Shown here piece by piece: positions 7,458-16,075 of a stretch of DNA of 45,328 nucleotides. This DNA comes from an uncultured Dorea sp. (lineage in GTDB: Bacteria; Bacillota; Clostridia; Lachnospirales; Lachnospiraceae), in contig URTM01000022.1 of assembly GCA_900550865.1 (NCBI GenBank), positions 1-45,328 of the forward strand, written 5' to 3'. The notes below the pieces were generated by a model. That model was given only the letters and a program-made list of their open reading frames with translations. It ran no database searches and was not told the DNA's origin. Positions within the stretch are counted from its first letter, which is position 1; the number at the start of each line of letters is the position of its first letter. Position numbers and translations under genes: made by a program.

Positions 7458-10400
7458 GTGAAAAGAAAAAGACTTTTAGCGTGGATTTTATGCATGGTCA
7501 TGATATTTTCAAATGCAATATCTGTAGCAGCAGAAGAGACTAGTACTGGAATTGTAGTAGAAGATAGCGTAAAGTCTGGTTCGGGAGAAGACAATGCGGA
7601 ATCTCAGGAACAGACAGGGACAGATGATCAGACAAAATCCGAAGAAGCAAAACAGGAAAAAGAGCAAGTATCGGAACCATCCGCAGATGCAGTACAACAG
7701 ACGGGTGGTATCAAAGAGACAGAGCAGACCACCGTACAGAATAACGACAGTGAGAATGTGGATGCATCTGTATGGAACGTAGAAGACTTCACTTATACAT
7801 CGTATGAAAAAAGACTGTATGGGTGTGACTATTCCAGAGATTTAGTGATCAAGGGATCTGCAATCGCCGGTTTTTCAGAATCAGGTCTTGCAAAACTTGA
7901 GAAGAACACAGATCTGGTACTTCCGTCTACGGATGATGAAGGAGACCAGGTAGTAGGTGTTGCACCAAGTGCTTTCTACAAGAAAGGACTTACATCTGTA
8001 ACATTTCCAACAGGAATGATGGTGGATTATAATGATACCGTTACAAATGGAAAGGTTACAAAGAGAGGAAATTTTGTAATTGCAGAAAATGCATTTGCCG
8101 GTAACAAACTTACGTCGGTAACGTTGCCGGAAGGAGTGATTGCATGTCTGCCAAATTCATTCATGGATAATGAGATCGTGTCTGTGAAATTCCCAAAGAC
8201 GATCTGGTGGATAGAGACACAGTCTTTTGCAAGAAACAAGATCACAACAGTCAATTTCCCAACTACGTGTGATTTTCAGTTAGAGATGCATGGAATGCCA
8301 TTTGCAAAAAACTTTATCAAATCTGTAAGACTTCCGGATTATACAGAAGTTGTTAATAAAGATGTATTTGCATGGAATACAGGAAAAGAAGCATTGTCGG
8401 CAGATGCACCTAAAAAATATAAAACGTATACATCTGGCGGAAAGACGTATGAGGCCGGAATTGTGTATATGTATGCAGATAACGCAGAATTTGAAGTGAA
8501 AGACAGAATTCACCACGACAAAAAAGAGACAGAATCCCAGCATTCATGGGTGCAGAGACTGGTGATTAATGATGGATCGACAGAGACAGAGAATCCAGAT
8601 CTTCCATGGAATGTGAATGATTTTACGTTTGATGGACAGACAGTAACAGGTCTTTCGAAAACAGGAATTGCAAAAAGAGCAGCGAATAAAGATCTTGTGA
8701 TTCCTGATTTTAATAAAGATGGAATGTATGTGACTGCAATCGCTGATGCACAGGCAGGAGGCAATGGATTGTTTGCTTCCGCGGAAGAAGGTTTTGATTC
8801 TGTATATCTGCCGACTGGATTACAGAAAATCGGTAATAATGCTTTTCAGAATAATGGCTTAAAAGAAGTAACATTCCCGTCCAGACTTTCAGAGATTGGA
8901 AACAGTGCATTCCAGACGAATAACCTTACAAGCGTGATTTTACCGGATACAGTTACCAAGCTGGGAAATGGAGCATTTGCGACGAATCCTAAATTAGAAA
9001 GAATCAATCTTTCTAAAGGACTGACAGAAATTCCGGATGCAGCATTTGGATGCTCGGATGCAAAAAATTATATGAGCAATCTGAAGAGCATTACAATTCC
9101 AGAAGGAATTACGAAGATTGGAAAGCGAGCATTTGCTGGTAACAATTTTGCAGAGATTACGCTGCCATCTTCTGTGAAGGAAATTGGTGACTATGCATTT
9201 TCGACGAAAAATTATCTGTCAGATTCCTGCACATTAACACTGAATGATGGACTGACTACCATTGGAGATAATGCATTTAGAAATAAAGTAATTGCAGAAG
9301 TTACACTTCCTGTTACGGTAGAGAAGCTGAAAAAGAATACATTCCGAAAAGAATATTCAGATGGTTCTGCTGCTGTTGTGACCAAAGTATACGTGTCATC
9401 AAAAGAGCAGTATGAAGATAAAGTGAATTTCCCGGAAAGTGATTATCACAAGTTATATCTGACAGATGAATCGGTATGGACAGCAGAAGATTTTACATAT
9501 GCAGAAAAACCATTTACCCTTTATCCGGCAGGTGAAACAAGCAAAAAAGTATCCGTAGATGCATGGGTAGTAACAGGCTTGTCAGAACAGGGTACAAAAA
9601 AATCAGAAACAAATAAGAAACTGGTTATTCCATCCAAAGATCCGGATGGAAGAAAAGTCCAGGGTGTTGGAGATAAGGCCTTTTATAAAATGGGAATTGA
9701 ATCGCTGGCACTTCCGGAAAATGTAAAAGCAGACTGGGATGATTCTACATGGGAGACATCTGGAAAAGGTGTGAAAGAACGAGGAGATTTCTTTATTGGT
9801 GCAAGTGCATTCCTGGGAAATAATCTGACAACACTTGAATTACCGGAAGGTGTAATCTATGTAGGAAATTCTGCATTTAATGCAAATAAACTTACAACCG
9901 TAAAATTACCAGAGACTCTGATGCAGCTTGCAAATCAGTCATTTGTAAAAAATAGCATTGTATCAGTTGAATTTCCGGAAAAAACGGATTTTGCACTTGG
10001 TATAGATGCGCTGGCATTTGGAGCAAATAAAATTGAATCCATCGAACTTCCGGTTAATACGGAAAAACTTGATAAGAATGCATTTGCAAAAAATACAGAT
10101 GCAGATGGTAAAAATATTGTCGTTAAAGCATATATAAACGCTGAAAGTGCAGGAGAACTGGTAACAATTACTTCAACATACCATGAAGTAATCCTTAGTA
10201 AAATTCCAGATGCACAGGCTCCTTGGGGCACAGAAGATTTCACATATGATGAGGCTGGAACAACGATTAGCGGACTTTCAGATACAGGAAAAGAAAAAAT
10301 CAAAAACAATCCAAATCTGATTCTTCCAAAAGCAGGACCGTCAGGAGAAAAGATTACAGCATTAGGTAATGGAACCGGTAATAAAGGAATTTTCGTTGTA

Positions 10401-13067
10401 ACAGATGACGATAAGAATTATACACCGGCCAGTGTACAGCTGCCGGAAACATTAGAAAAGATCGGTAACTTCGCATTTGCGATCGGCGGAGGAACATATG
10501 AAGCTGAAATGAGTTCCATTGAGTTCCCGGAAGGATTGAAGGAGATTGGAGCAACAGCATTTCAGAATTCCAAACTTGTTTCCGTAAATTTACCGGATAG
10601 TGTAACAACTTTAGGAAAAGCAGCATTTACGGGAAGTACCAATATCCAGTCAATTAAATTGTCGGCTAATCTGACAGAAATTCCGGATAATGCATTTGCA
10701 AACGGTGGAACATCGTTGAGTGAATTTGGAACCCTGGTAATTCCGGAAGGTGTAACAAAGATTGGTGCAAGAGCATTTAACGGAAGACATATTAAAAATG
10801 TAGTTTGGCCGAAATCTTTGGAAACAATTGGAAACTATGCATTTGATAATCATCAGATGACAGAAATCGAATTACCGGAGAATGTAAAGAGTATCGGAAC
10901 GTATGCGTTCAGAATCAATCAAGAGGGACTTGAAAATACATTAACAACTTTGAAGCTGAACGAAGGATTGAAAACAATCGGCAATTATGCTTTTATGGGC
11001 AGTAAGATTACAGAAGTAGAGCTTCCGTCAACATTAAAGTTAAATGAAAAGTCTTTCATATTCGGAAAGAAAGGTTCAGCTGCTGACCCGGTTGTTGTAT
11101 TCAAGACAACAGATAAAGTAAAAGCCGGAGAAGCAGGTACAGAAGGAAGTTACAACTTTGCGGATGTAAATCAGTATTCACACAAAGTTGTGTATGACAA
11201 ACTCACAGGTACAGGATGGACATCCGGAGACTTTACTTATGACGGAACGACAATTACAGGCTGGTCAGAAAGCGGACAGGAAAAGAGAAAGACAATTAAG
11301 ACTCTGGTACTGCCAGATCAGACTCCGGACGGACAGGATATTACAGCAGTTGGAGAAGCTGCATTTAAGATTCCGGATGATGAAGTAGTTGTAACAAAAT
11401 TCGGCGTAGATTCGCCGGAAGGAATGACTTCGGTAGTACTTCCGAAAAAGGCAACAGTAATTGGAAATGAAGCTTTTGCACAGAATGCACTTACTGTGGT
11501 AGATTTCACAGGTATTACATCCATCGGTTATCATGCATTCTATGGTAATGATCTGGTAGAGGCAATGCTTCCGGATACAGTTACAGAGATGGGCGAAGGA
11601 GCATTTTCAGCGAACGATATTACAAAGATCCGGCTTTCGAATGCTGTAACAAAGATTCCGGCAGGAGCATTTTCTATGAATATCCGTCTGTCACAGGTGG
11701 AGATCCCGGATACCGTAACGGAGATCGGACAGACGGCTTTTGCAGGAGCAAGATTTACATCACTGACAATTCCGGCGTCTGTAACCAAGATCGGTGACAA
11801 AGCATTCCACTTGCATCACCTTACAGAACTGGTGATTCCTGGCAATGTTAAGGAAATCGGAGAATCGGCATTTGAAGGAACTTATAAAGCGACAACGTTA
11901 AAGTCGCTGGTGATTGAAGAAGGTGTGGAGAGCATTGGAAAATATGCATTTAAAGAAGCCCTTCTTGAAACCGTACATTTCCCGGACAGTATTAAAACAG
12001 TTGGAGAAAAACCATTCCTGAACAATAAGGGAAAAGATGGATCTCATGTAGTTGAGGTTACAACATCGAATAAAGATCACAGAAGCCTGAAAGATGATAC
12101 ATATGTGATCAATTACACAGGTAAGGTCGGTATCGATGAAGTGAAAGACAAAGTGAAATTAGCATTTACAAAAGCTGATTATACAGGTAAAGAGATCAAA
12201 CCGAAAGTGACGATAGAGGGACTGAAAGAAGGAAAAGACTTCTCAGTTGAATATCAGAATAATGTACTTGCAGGTACAGCAACAGTTGTGATTACCGGTA
12301 TGGGACAGTATGAAGGATCAATCACAGAGAACTTTACAATTGAGATTCCGGAAAAGGCAGAGATTGTTGTAAAACCATCGACGCCGTCCACAAAGGTGGA
12401 AGATTTTGATAAAGATACTATCACTGGCGATGTGCTGACAGAAGATGAAAAAGCACAGGTGGAAAGTGGAACAAAAGTGCATGTATATCTGGAAGTTGAA
12501 AGGGTATCTGAATCAGATGTTGCAGTAACAGATATTCTTGCTACAAATGCGAAGGTTGCAGAGCAGAAAGGATTCCGGAAGGGAATGTATCTGGACATTT
12601 CTATGTGGAAGGCAATTGGAAATAATGCAGCTGAAAAAGTACAGAAGGCAAAACTCGGTAAGAAAGTGAAGATTGTTGTTGAGTTACCGGATGAATTACT
12701 GGCTCCGGAGGGAAAAGTGAGGACATATTATGTTGTTCGTGTACATGAAGGAGTAGCAGAGATTCTGCCGACAACATTAAATGGCAAGACGATTACATTC
12801 GAAACTGATAAGTTCTCAACATATTCTATCTGGTATACAGAAACAGATGCCGAAAAAGGCACACCGTCAGGTGGAGAAGGGGAGAAATCACAGACATCAC
12901 CGACAACAACGCAGGTTTCTACAAAGAGTGGAAATACAACACAGAATGCAAATCAGGCTAAGGCAGCAAAAACAGGAGACAGTAATACGATTCTGTTATT
13001 ATGTGCGTTGTTTGTAGTCAGTGGACTTACAGGAAGTGTGATCTACAGAAGAAAGAAAAGACAGTAG
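7458..13067 (+). CDS. Secreted BspA-like leucine-rich-repeat surface protein with wall-sorting tail
   Basis: An 1869-residue exported protein. A basic, hydrophobic signal peptide ends near VAAEE (about residue 27). An acidic E/Q/S-rich linker runs to about 100. Five large modules follow, opening at about residues 106, 384, 674, 923 and 1254 with W-x3-DFTY/DFTF, then a GLSxxGxxK segment and LVIP. Each continues with LRR_5 (Treponema/BspA-type) repeats of the form LPxxVxxIGxxAFxxN. Around 1560-1632 a beta-sandwich-like domain contains YQNNVLAGTATVVITG. The C-terminus has KTGD (1838-1841), one hydrophobic helix and RRKKRQ, which is a sortase-type signal with KTGD rather than LPXTG. The start is GTG 7458, seven bases after AGGAGG (7445-7450); the upstream in-frame ATG (7416) has no RBS. 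A role in adhesion or host/mucin contact is inferred from BspA relatives, not shown. Confidence 0.88.
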   Translation: MKRKRLLAWILCMVMIFSNAISVAAEETSTGIVVEDSVKSGSGEDNAESQEQTGTDDQTKSEEAKQEKEQVSEPSADAVQQTGGIKETEQTTVQNNDSENVDASVWNVEDFTYTSYEKRLYGCDYSRDLVIKGSAIAGFSESGLAKLEKNTDLVLPSTDDEGDQVVGVAPSAFYKKGLTSVTFPTGMMVDYNDTVTNGKVTKRGNFVIAENAFAGNKLTSVTLPEGVIACLPNSFMDNEIVSVKFPKTIWWIETQSFARNKITTVNFPTTCDFQLEMHGMPFAKNFIKSVRLPDYTEVVNKDVFAWNTGKEALSADAPKKYKTYTSGGKTYEAGIVYMYADNAEFEVKDRIHHDKKETESQHSWVQRLVINDGSTETENPDLPWNVNDFTFDGQTVTGLSKTGIAKRAANKDLVIPDFNKDGMYVTAIADAQAGGNGLFASAEEGFDSVYLPTGLQKIGNNAFQNNGLKEVTFPSRLSEIGNSAFQTNNLTSVILPDTVTKLGNGAFATNPKLERINLSKGLTEIPDAAFGCSDAKNYMSNLKSITIPEGITKIGKRAFAGNNFAEITLPSSVKEIGDYAFSTKNYLSDSCTLTLNDGLTTIGDNAFRNKVIAEVTLPVTVEKLKKNTFRKEYSDGSAAVVTKVYVSSKEQYEDKVNFPESDYHKLYLTDESVWTAEDFTYAEKPFTLYPAGETSKKVSVDAWVVTGLSEQGTKKSETNKKLVIPSKDPDGRKVQGVGDKAFYKMGIESLALPENVKADWDDSTWETSGKGVKERGDFFIGASAFLGNNLTTLELPEGVIYVGNSAFNANKLTTVKLPETLMQLANQSFVKNSIVSVEFPEKTDFALGIDALAFGANKIESIELPVNTEKLDKNAFAKNTDADGKNIVVKAYINAESAGELVTITSTYHEVILSKIPDAQAPWGTEDFTYDEAGTTISGLSDTGKEKIKNNPNLILPKAGPSGEKITALGNGTGNKGIFVVTDDDKNYTPASVQLPETLEKIGNFAFAIGGGTYEAEMSSIEFPEGLKEIGATAFQNSKLVSVNLPDSVTTLGKAAFTGSTNIQSIKLSANLTEIPDNAFANGGTSLSEFGTLVIPEGVTKIGARAFNGRHIKNVVWPKSLETIGNYAFDNHQMTEIELPENVKSIGTYAFRINQEGLENTLTTLKLNEGLKTIGNYAFMGSKITEVELPSTLKLNEKSFIFGKKGSAADPVVVFKTTDKVKAGEAGTEGSYNFADVNQYSHKVVYDKLTGTGWTSGDFTYDGTTITGWSESGQEKRKTIKTLVLPDQTPDGQDITAVGEAAFKIPDDEVVVTKFGVDSPEGMTSVVLPKKATVIGNEAFAQNALTVVDFTGITSIGYHAFYGNDLVEAMLPDTVTEMGEGAFSANDITKIRLSNAVTKIPAGAFSMNIRLSQVEIPDTVTEIGQTAFAGARFTSLTIPASVTKIGDKAFHLHHLTELVIPGNVKEIGESAFEGTYKATTLKSLVIEEGVESIGKYAFKEALLETVHFPDSIKTVGEKPFLNNKGKDGSHVVEVTTSNKDHRSLKDDTYVINYTGKVGIDEVKDKVKLAFTKADYTGKEIKPKVTIEGLKEGKDFSVEYQNNVLAGTATVVITGMGQYEGSITENFTIEIPEKAEIVVKPSTPSTKVEDFDKDTITGDVLTEDEKAQVESGTKVHVYLEVERVSESDVAVTDILATNAKVAEQKGFRKGMYLDISMWKAIGNNAAEKVQKAKLGKKVKIVVELPDELLAPEGKVRTYYVVRVHEGVAEILPTTLNGKTITFETDKFSTYSIWYTETDAEKGTPSGGEGEKSQTSPTTTQVSTKSGNTTQNANQAKAAKTGDSNTILLLCALFVVSGLTGSVIYRRKKRQ

Positions 13068-13100
13068 AATATTTGAAAAAATATAAAGAAATATAAAAAA

Positions 13101-13135
13101 TAAGAAGACCAGCCAATCACCGGCTGGTCTTCTTA
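13101..13135. terminator. Convergent terminator between the LRR gene and pepT
   Basis: TAAGAAGACCAGCC (13101-13114) pairs with GGCTGGTCTTCTTA (13122-13135), a 14-bp GC-rich stem. On the minus strand it is followed by a T-rich tract, so it serves pepT well. On the plus strand its stem base is T-rich and may serve the surface-protein gene. Confidence 0.8.
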
Positions 13136-13152
13136 CATTGAAAAGAGAATAT

Positions 13153-14370
13153 TTATTCTGCATATAATTTTACAAGTTCTGTAACCACATCCACACTCTT
13201 ATCCATACCCTCAACCGTAATATGTTCATAAGGTCCGTGATAAGCATGTCCGCCTGTTCCAAGATTCGGGCAAGGCAGTCCCTTGAAGCTTAACTGGCAT
13301 CCGTCTGTACCGCCGCGGATCGGAAGTACAAGCGGTGTTACATCTGCATTCTCACATGCTTTTTTCGCATTGTCAATGAGGTGCATACATGTGGCGATGA
13401 TTTCAGCCATGTTGCGGTACTGTTCGGAAATAGTAAGTGTTACAGTACCCTCGCCCCATTTTTCATTCATATCTTTTTCGATTAATTTCAAAGTTTTTTT
13501 CTTCGCTTCAAAAAGATCTTTGTCATGGTCTCTTACGATGTAATGAAGTTCCGCTTCCGCAACTTCTCCGGACATACTCATCAGATGGTAGAATCCTTCA
13601 TAGCCTTCTGTTCCGCGAGGTGTCTCCATAGATGGAAGAGCATTATTGATCTCCATAGCAACCAGACTTGCATTGATCATAGTATCTTTGGAAGAACCAG
13701 GATGTACGTTGAATCCTTTGATCACGAAATCCGCTTTGCATGCGTTGAAGTTCTCGTACTGGATCTCGCCTTCGGTATCGCCGTCCAGTGTATAGCCGTA
13801 GTCAGCACCGAACCGTTCTACGTTGAAGTGAGAAGCACCGGTACCAATCTCTTCATCCGGTGTAAATGCTATGCACAGAGGTCCGTGAGGAATCTTTTCT
13901 TCCTGAATGCGTTCGATCATTGTCATGATCTCTGCGATTCCGGCTTTGTCATCAGCTCCGAGAACGGTTGTGCCGTCAGAAGTGATCAGTGTACGTCCTT
14001 TCAGATCTGTCAGATGCGGGAAGTTCTTAGGACTTAAAATGGTATCACTTGTTCCAAGTCTGAGTTCTCCACCATCATAATTTTCAGTCACAATTGGTTT
14101 GATATCATGGTCACAGAAGTCTGATACGGTATCCATGTGTGCGATGAATCCAATCGCCGGCTTATCTTCCAGGCCTTCGGTAGCCGGAAGCTTTCCGTAC
14201 AGGTAGCACTGGTCATCCAGAATAACATCTGTAAGACCCAGTTCCTTCATCTCCGCTTCCAGAAGTCTTGCAAGATCGAACTGGCATGCGGAAGATGGTA
14301 CAGTTTCGCTGTTTTCGTCACTTGGTGTGCGAACAACAACGTATTTCAGTAATCTTTCATAAGCTTTCAT
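13153..14370 (-). CDS. pepT: Peptidase T (tripeptide aminopeptidase)
   Basis: A 405-residue cytosolic dizinc aminopeptidase of the M20 family that releases the N-terminal residue from tripeptides. Metal and catalytic motifs are visible: HMDT near residue 82 (zinc ligand and catalytic Asp), GADDKAG near 145 (bridging Asp), and PDEEIGTGASHF near 180 (general-base Glu pair). HPGSSKD near 225 belongs to the lid domain, and GGHAYHG near 385 carries the last zinc-binding His. Length matches the family. GGGGA sits upstream of the ATG at 14370. It is divergent from murE and appears to be transcribed alone, ending at the stem at 13101-13135. Confidence 0.95.
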   Translation of the reverse strand: MKAYERLLKYVVVRTPSDENSETVPSSACQFDLARLLEAEMKELGLTDVILDDQCYLYGKLPATEGLEDKPAIGFIAHMDTVSDFCDHDIKPIVTENYDGGELRLGTSDTILSPKNFPHLTDLKGRTLITSDGTTVLGADDKAGIAEIMTMIERIQEEKIPHGPLCIAFTPDEEIGTGASHFNVERFGADYGYTLDGDTEGEIQYENFNACKADFVIKGFNVHPGSSKDTMINASLVAMEINNALPSMETPRGTEGYEGFYHLMSMSGEVAEAELHYIVRDHDKDLFEAKKKTLKLIEKDMNEKWGEGTVTLTISEQYRNMAEIIATCMHLIDNAKKACENADVTPLVLPIRGGTDGCQLSFKGLPCPNLGTGGHAYHGPYEHITVEGMDKSVDVVTELVKLYAE

Positions 14371-14444
14371 AAGTTACATTCCCCTTTTCTTATTTTTTCA
14401 AAATATTCTAACTATTACTATAACACATTTTTCCCTTTGCTGCA

Positions 14445-14473
14445 TTGTAAAATGATGTTATACTTATTATAAT
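14445..14473 (+). promoter_or_regulatory. Promoter of the murE operon
   Basis: TTGTAA (14445-14450), a 17-base spacer and a perfect TATAAT (14468-14473). Transcription would start near 14480, leaving a leader of about 130 bases before murE in which I see no clear structure. Confidence 0.65.
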
Positions 14474-14611
14474 TAGAAAAATGTTACAGTTCACAGACAG
14501 AATATTAAAAAATACAAATCCATTATGATAATCATAGTGAGAATATGAACAGTAACAGAAAATTTAAAGATGCTGCAGATGGCATTATTTGAATCAGGAG
14601 GCAATAAAAAG

Positions 14612-16075
14612 ATGAAATTAACCCAGTTACTGGAACGTTTAGAATATGAAGTAGTACAGGGAGATGACCAGATCGAAGTCACAGAGCTGATCAATGATTC
14701 CCGTAAAGTGACAGAAGGAAGCGTATTTGTATGCATCAGCGGAGCAGTATCCGACGGACATGCGTATGTAGGCCAGGTCGCAGAAAAAGGTGCGGCTGCT
14801 GTCATCGTAGAAAAGGACGTGGAAGCACCGGAAGGATTAACGGTCATTAAAGTAAAAGACACCCGTTATGCACTGGCAATGACATCCGCAGCATATTTCG
14901 GATATCCGGCAGAGAAGCTGAAAGTCATCGGAATCACGGGAACAAAAGGTAAGACAACAACAACATACATGGTAAAATCCATCCTGGAAGAAGTGGGCAT
15001 CAAAGTCGGACTGATCGGTACGATTGAGGCAATCATCGGAGATAAGAGTATTCCGGCGAATAACACGACACCGGAATCTTACACGATCCAGAAATATTTC
15101 GCAGAGATGGTAGAGGCTGGATGTGAATGTGTTGTTATGGAAGTTTCTTCACAGGGACTCAAACTAGACCGTACAGCCGGCATTCCATTCGAGATCGGAA
15201 TCTTCACAAACCTTGGTGAAGATCACATCGGACCGAATGAACACAAAGATTTCGATGAGTACAAATATTGCAAGAGCCTGCTATTCAAGCAGAGTAAGAT
15301 CGGAATCGGTAATGTGGATGACAAGTGGTTTGAAGACATTTTCAAAGATGCAACATGCGAAGTTGAGACATTCGGGTTCTCTGATAAGGCAGATATCCGT
15401 GCGACAGATGTAAAGCACATCTCAAGACCTGGATATCTTGGAGTGCAGTATCATGTGGCAGGTCTTATGGACTTTGATGTAGAGATTGATATCCCTGGAG
15501 ATTTCAGCGTATACAACTCTCTGACAGCAATTGCCGTATGCAGACATTTCGGCGTGCCGGTAGAAGATATCAAGAAAGCACTGAAGGTTGCAAGAGTCAA
15601 AGGCCGTATCGAGATGATCAAAGTATCTGATGACTTTACACTGATGATCGACTATGCACACAATGCCATGGCACTTGAAAGCCTTCTGGATACATTAAGA
15701 GATTATCATCCGGAAAGAATCGTGACCGTATTCGGCTGCGGCGGTAACAGATCCAAGACCAGACGTTACGAGATGGGAGAAGTATCCGGTAAATTATCCG
15801 ACTTTACGATCATCACATCGGATAACCCGAGATTCGAAGAACCACAGGCAATCATCGATGACATCGTAGTCGGTATGAAGAAGACAGATGGTAAATATAT
15901 CACTATCTGTGACAGAAAAGAAGCGATTAAATATGCGATCGAACACGGTCAGCCGGGAGACGTTATCATCCTGGCAGGAAAAGGACATGAGACATATCAG
16001 GAGATCAAAGGTGTGAAATACGATATGGACGAACGTGTTCTGATCAAGGAAGTATTAGAGGAATTAAAGAAATAA
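14612..16075 (+). CDS. murE: UDP-MurNAc-tripeptide synthetase (MurE)
   Basis: A 487-residue cytosolic Mur ligase that adds the third amino acid to UDP-MurNAc-L-Ala-D-Glu in peptidoglycan synthesis, using ATP. The ATP loop GTKGKTTTT is near residue 112, with NTTPES following. DNPR at about 404-407 is the pattern that, in characterised MurE enzymes, goes with meso-diaminopimelate rather than lysine, so a DAP-type wall is likely. The start at 14612 is chosen because AGGAGG lies at 14596-14601; the in-frame ATG 14 codons upstream has no RBS. The stop is immediately followed by the priA start codon, with no gap. Confidence 0.95.
   Translation: MKLTQLLERLEYEVVQGDDQIEVTELINDSRKVTEGSVFVCISGAVSDGHAYVGQVAEKGAAAVIVEKDVEAPEGLTVIKVKDTRYALAMTSAAYFGYPAEKLKVIGITGTKGKTTTTYMVKSILEEVGIKVGLIGTIEAIIGDKSIPANNTTPESYTIQKYFAEMVEAGCECVVMEVSSQGLKLDRTAGIPFEIGIFTNLGEDHIGPNEHKDFDEYKYCKSLLFKQSKIGIGNVDDKWFEDIFKDATCEVETFGFSDKADIRATDVKHISRPGYLGVQYHVAGLMDFDVEIDIPGDFSVYNSLTAIAVCRHFGVPVEDIKKALKVARVKGRIEMIKVSDDFTLMIDYAHNAMALESLLDTLRDYHPERIVTVFGCGGNRSKTRRYEMGEVSGKLSDFTIITSDNPRFEEPQAIIDDIVVGMKKTDGKYITICDRKEAIKYAIEHGQPGDVIILAGKGHETYQEIKGVKYDMDERVLIKEVLEELKK

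Noticed and set aside
7773..12060. CRISPR-like or simple DNA repeats
   Set aside because: The periodicity is at protein level (leucine-rich repeats) with diverged DNA, not identical repeats with spacers.
12781..13017. A 78-residue plus-strand ORF within the surface protein gene
   Set aside because: Arg/Gln-rich frame-shadow of the wall-sorting region with no RBS.
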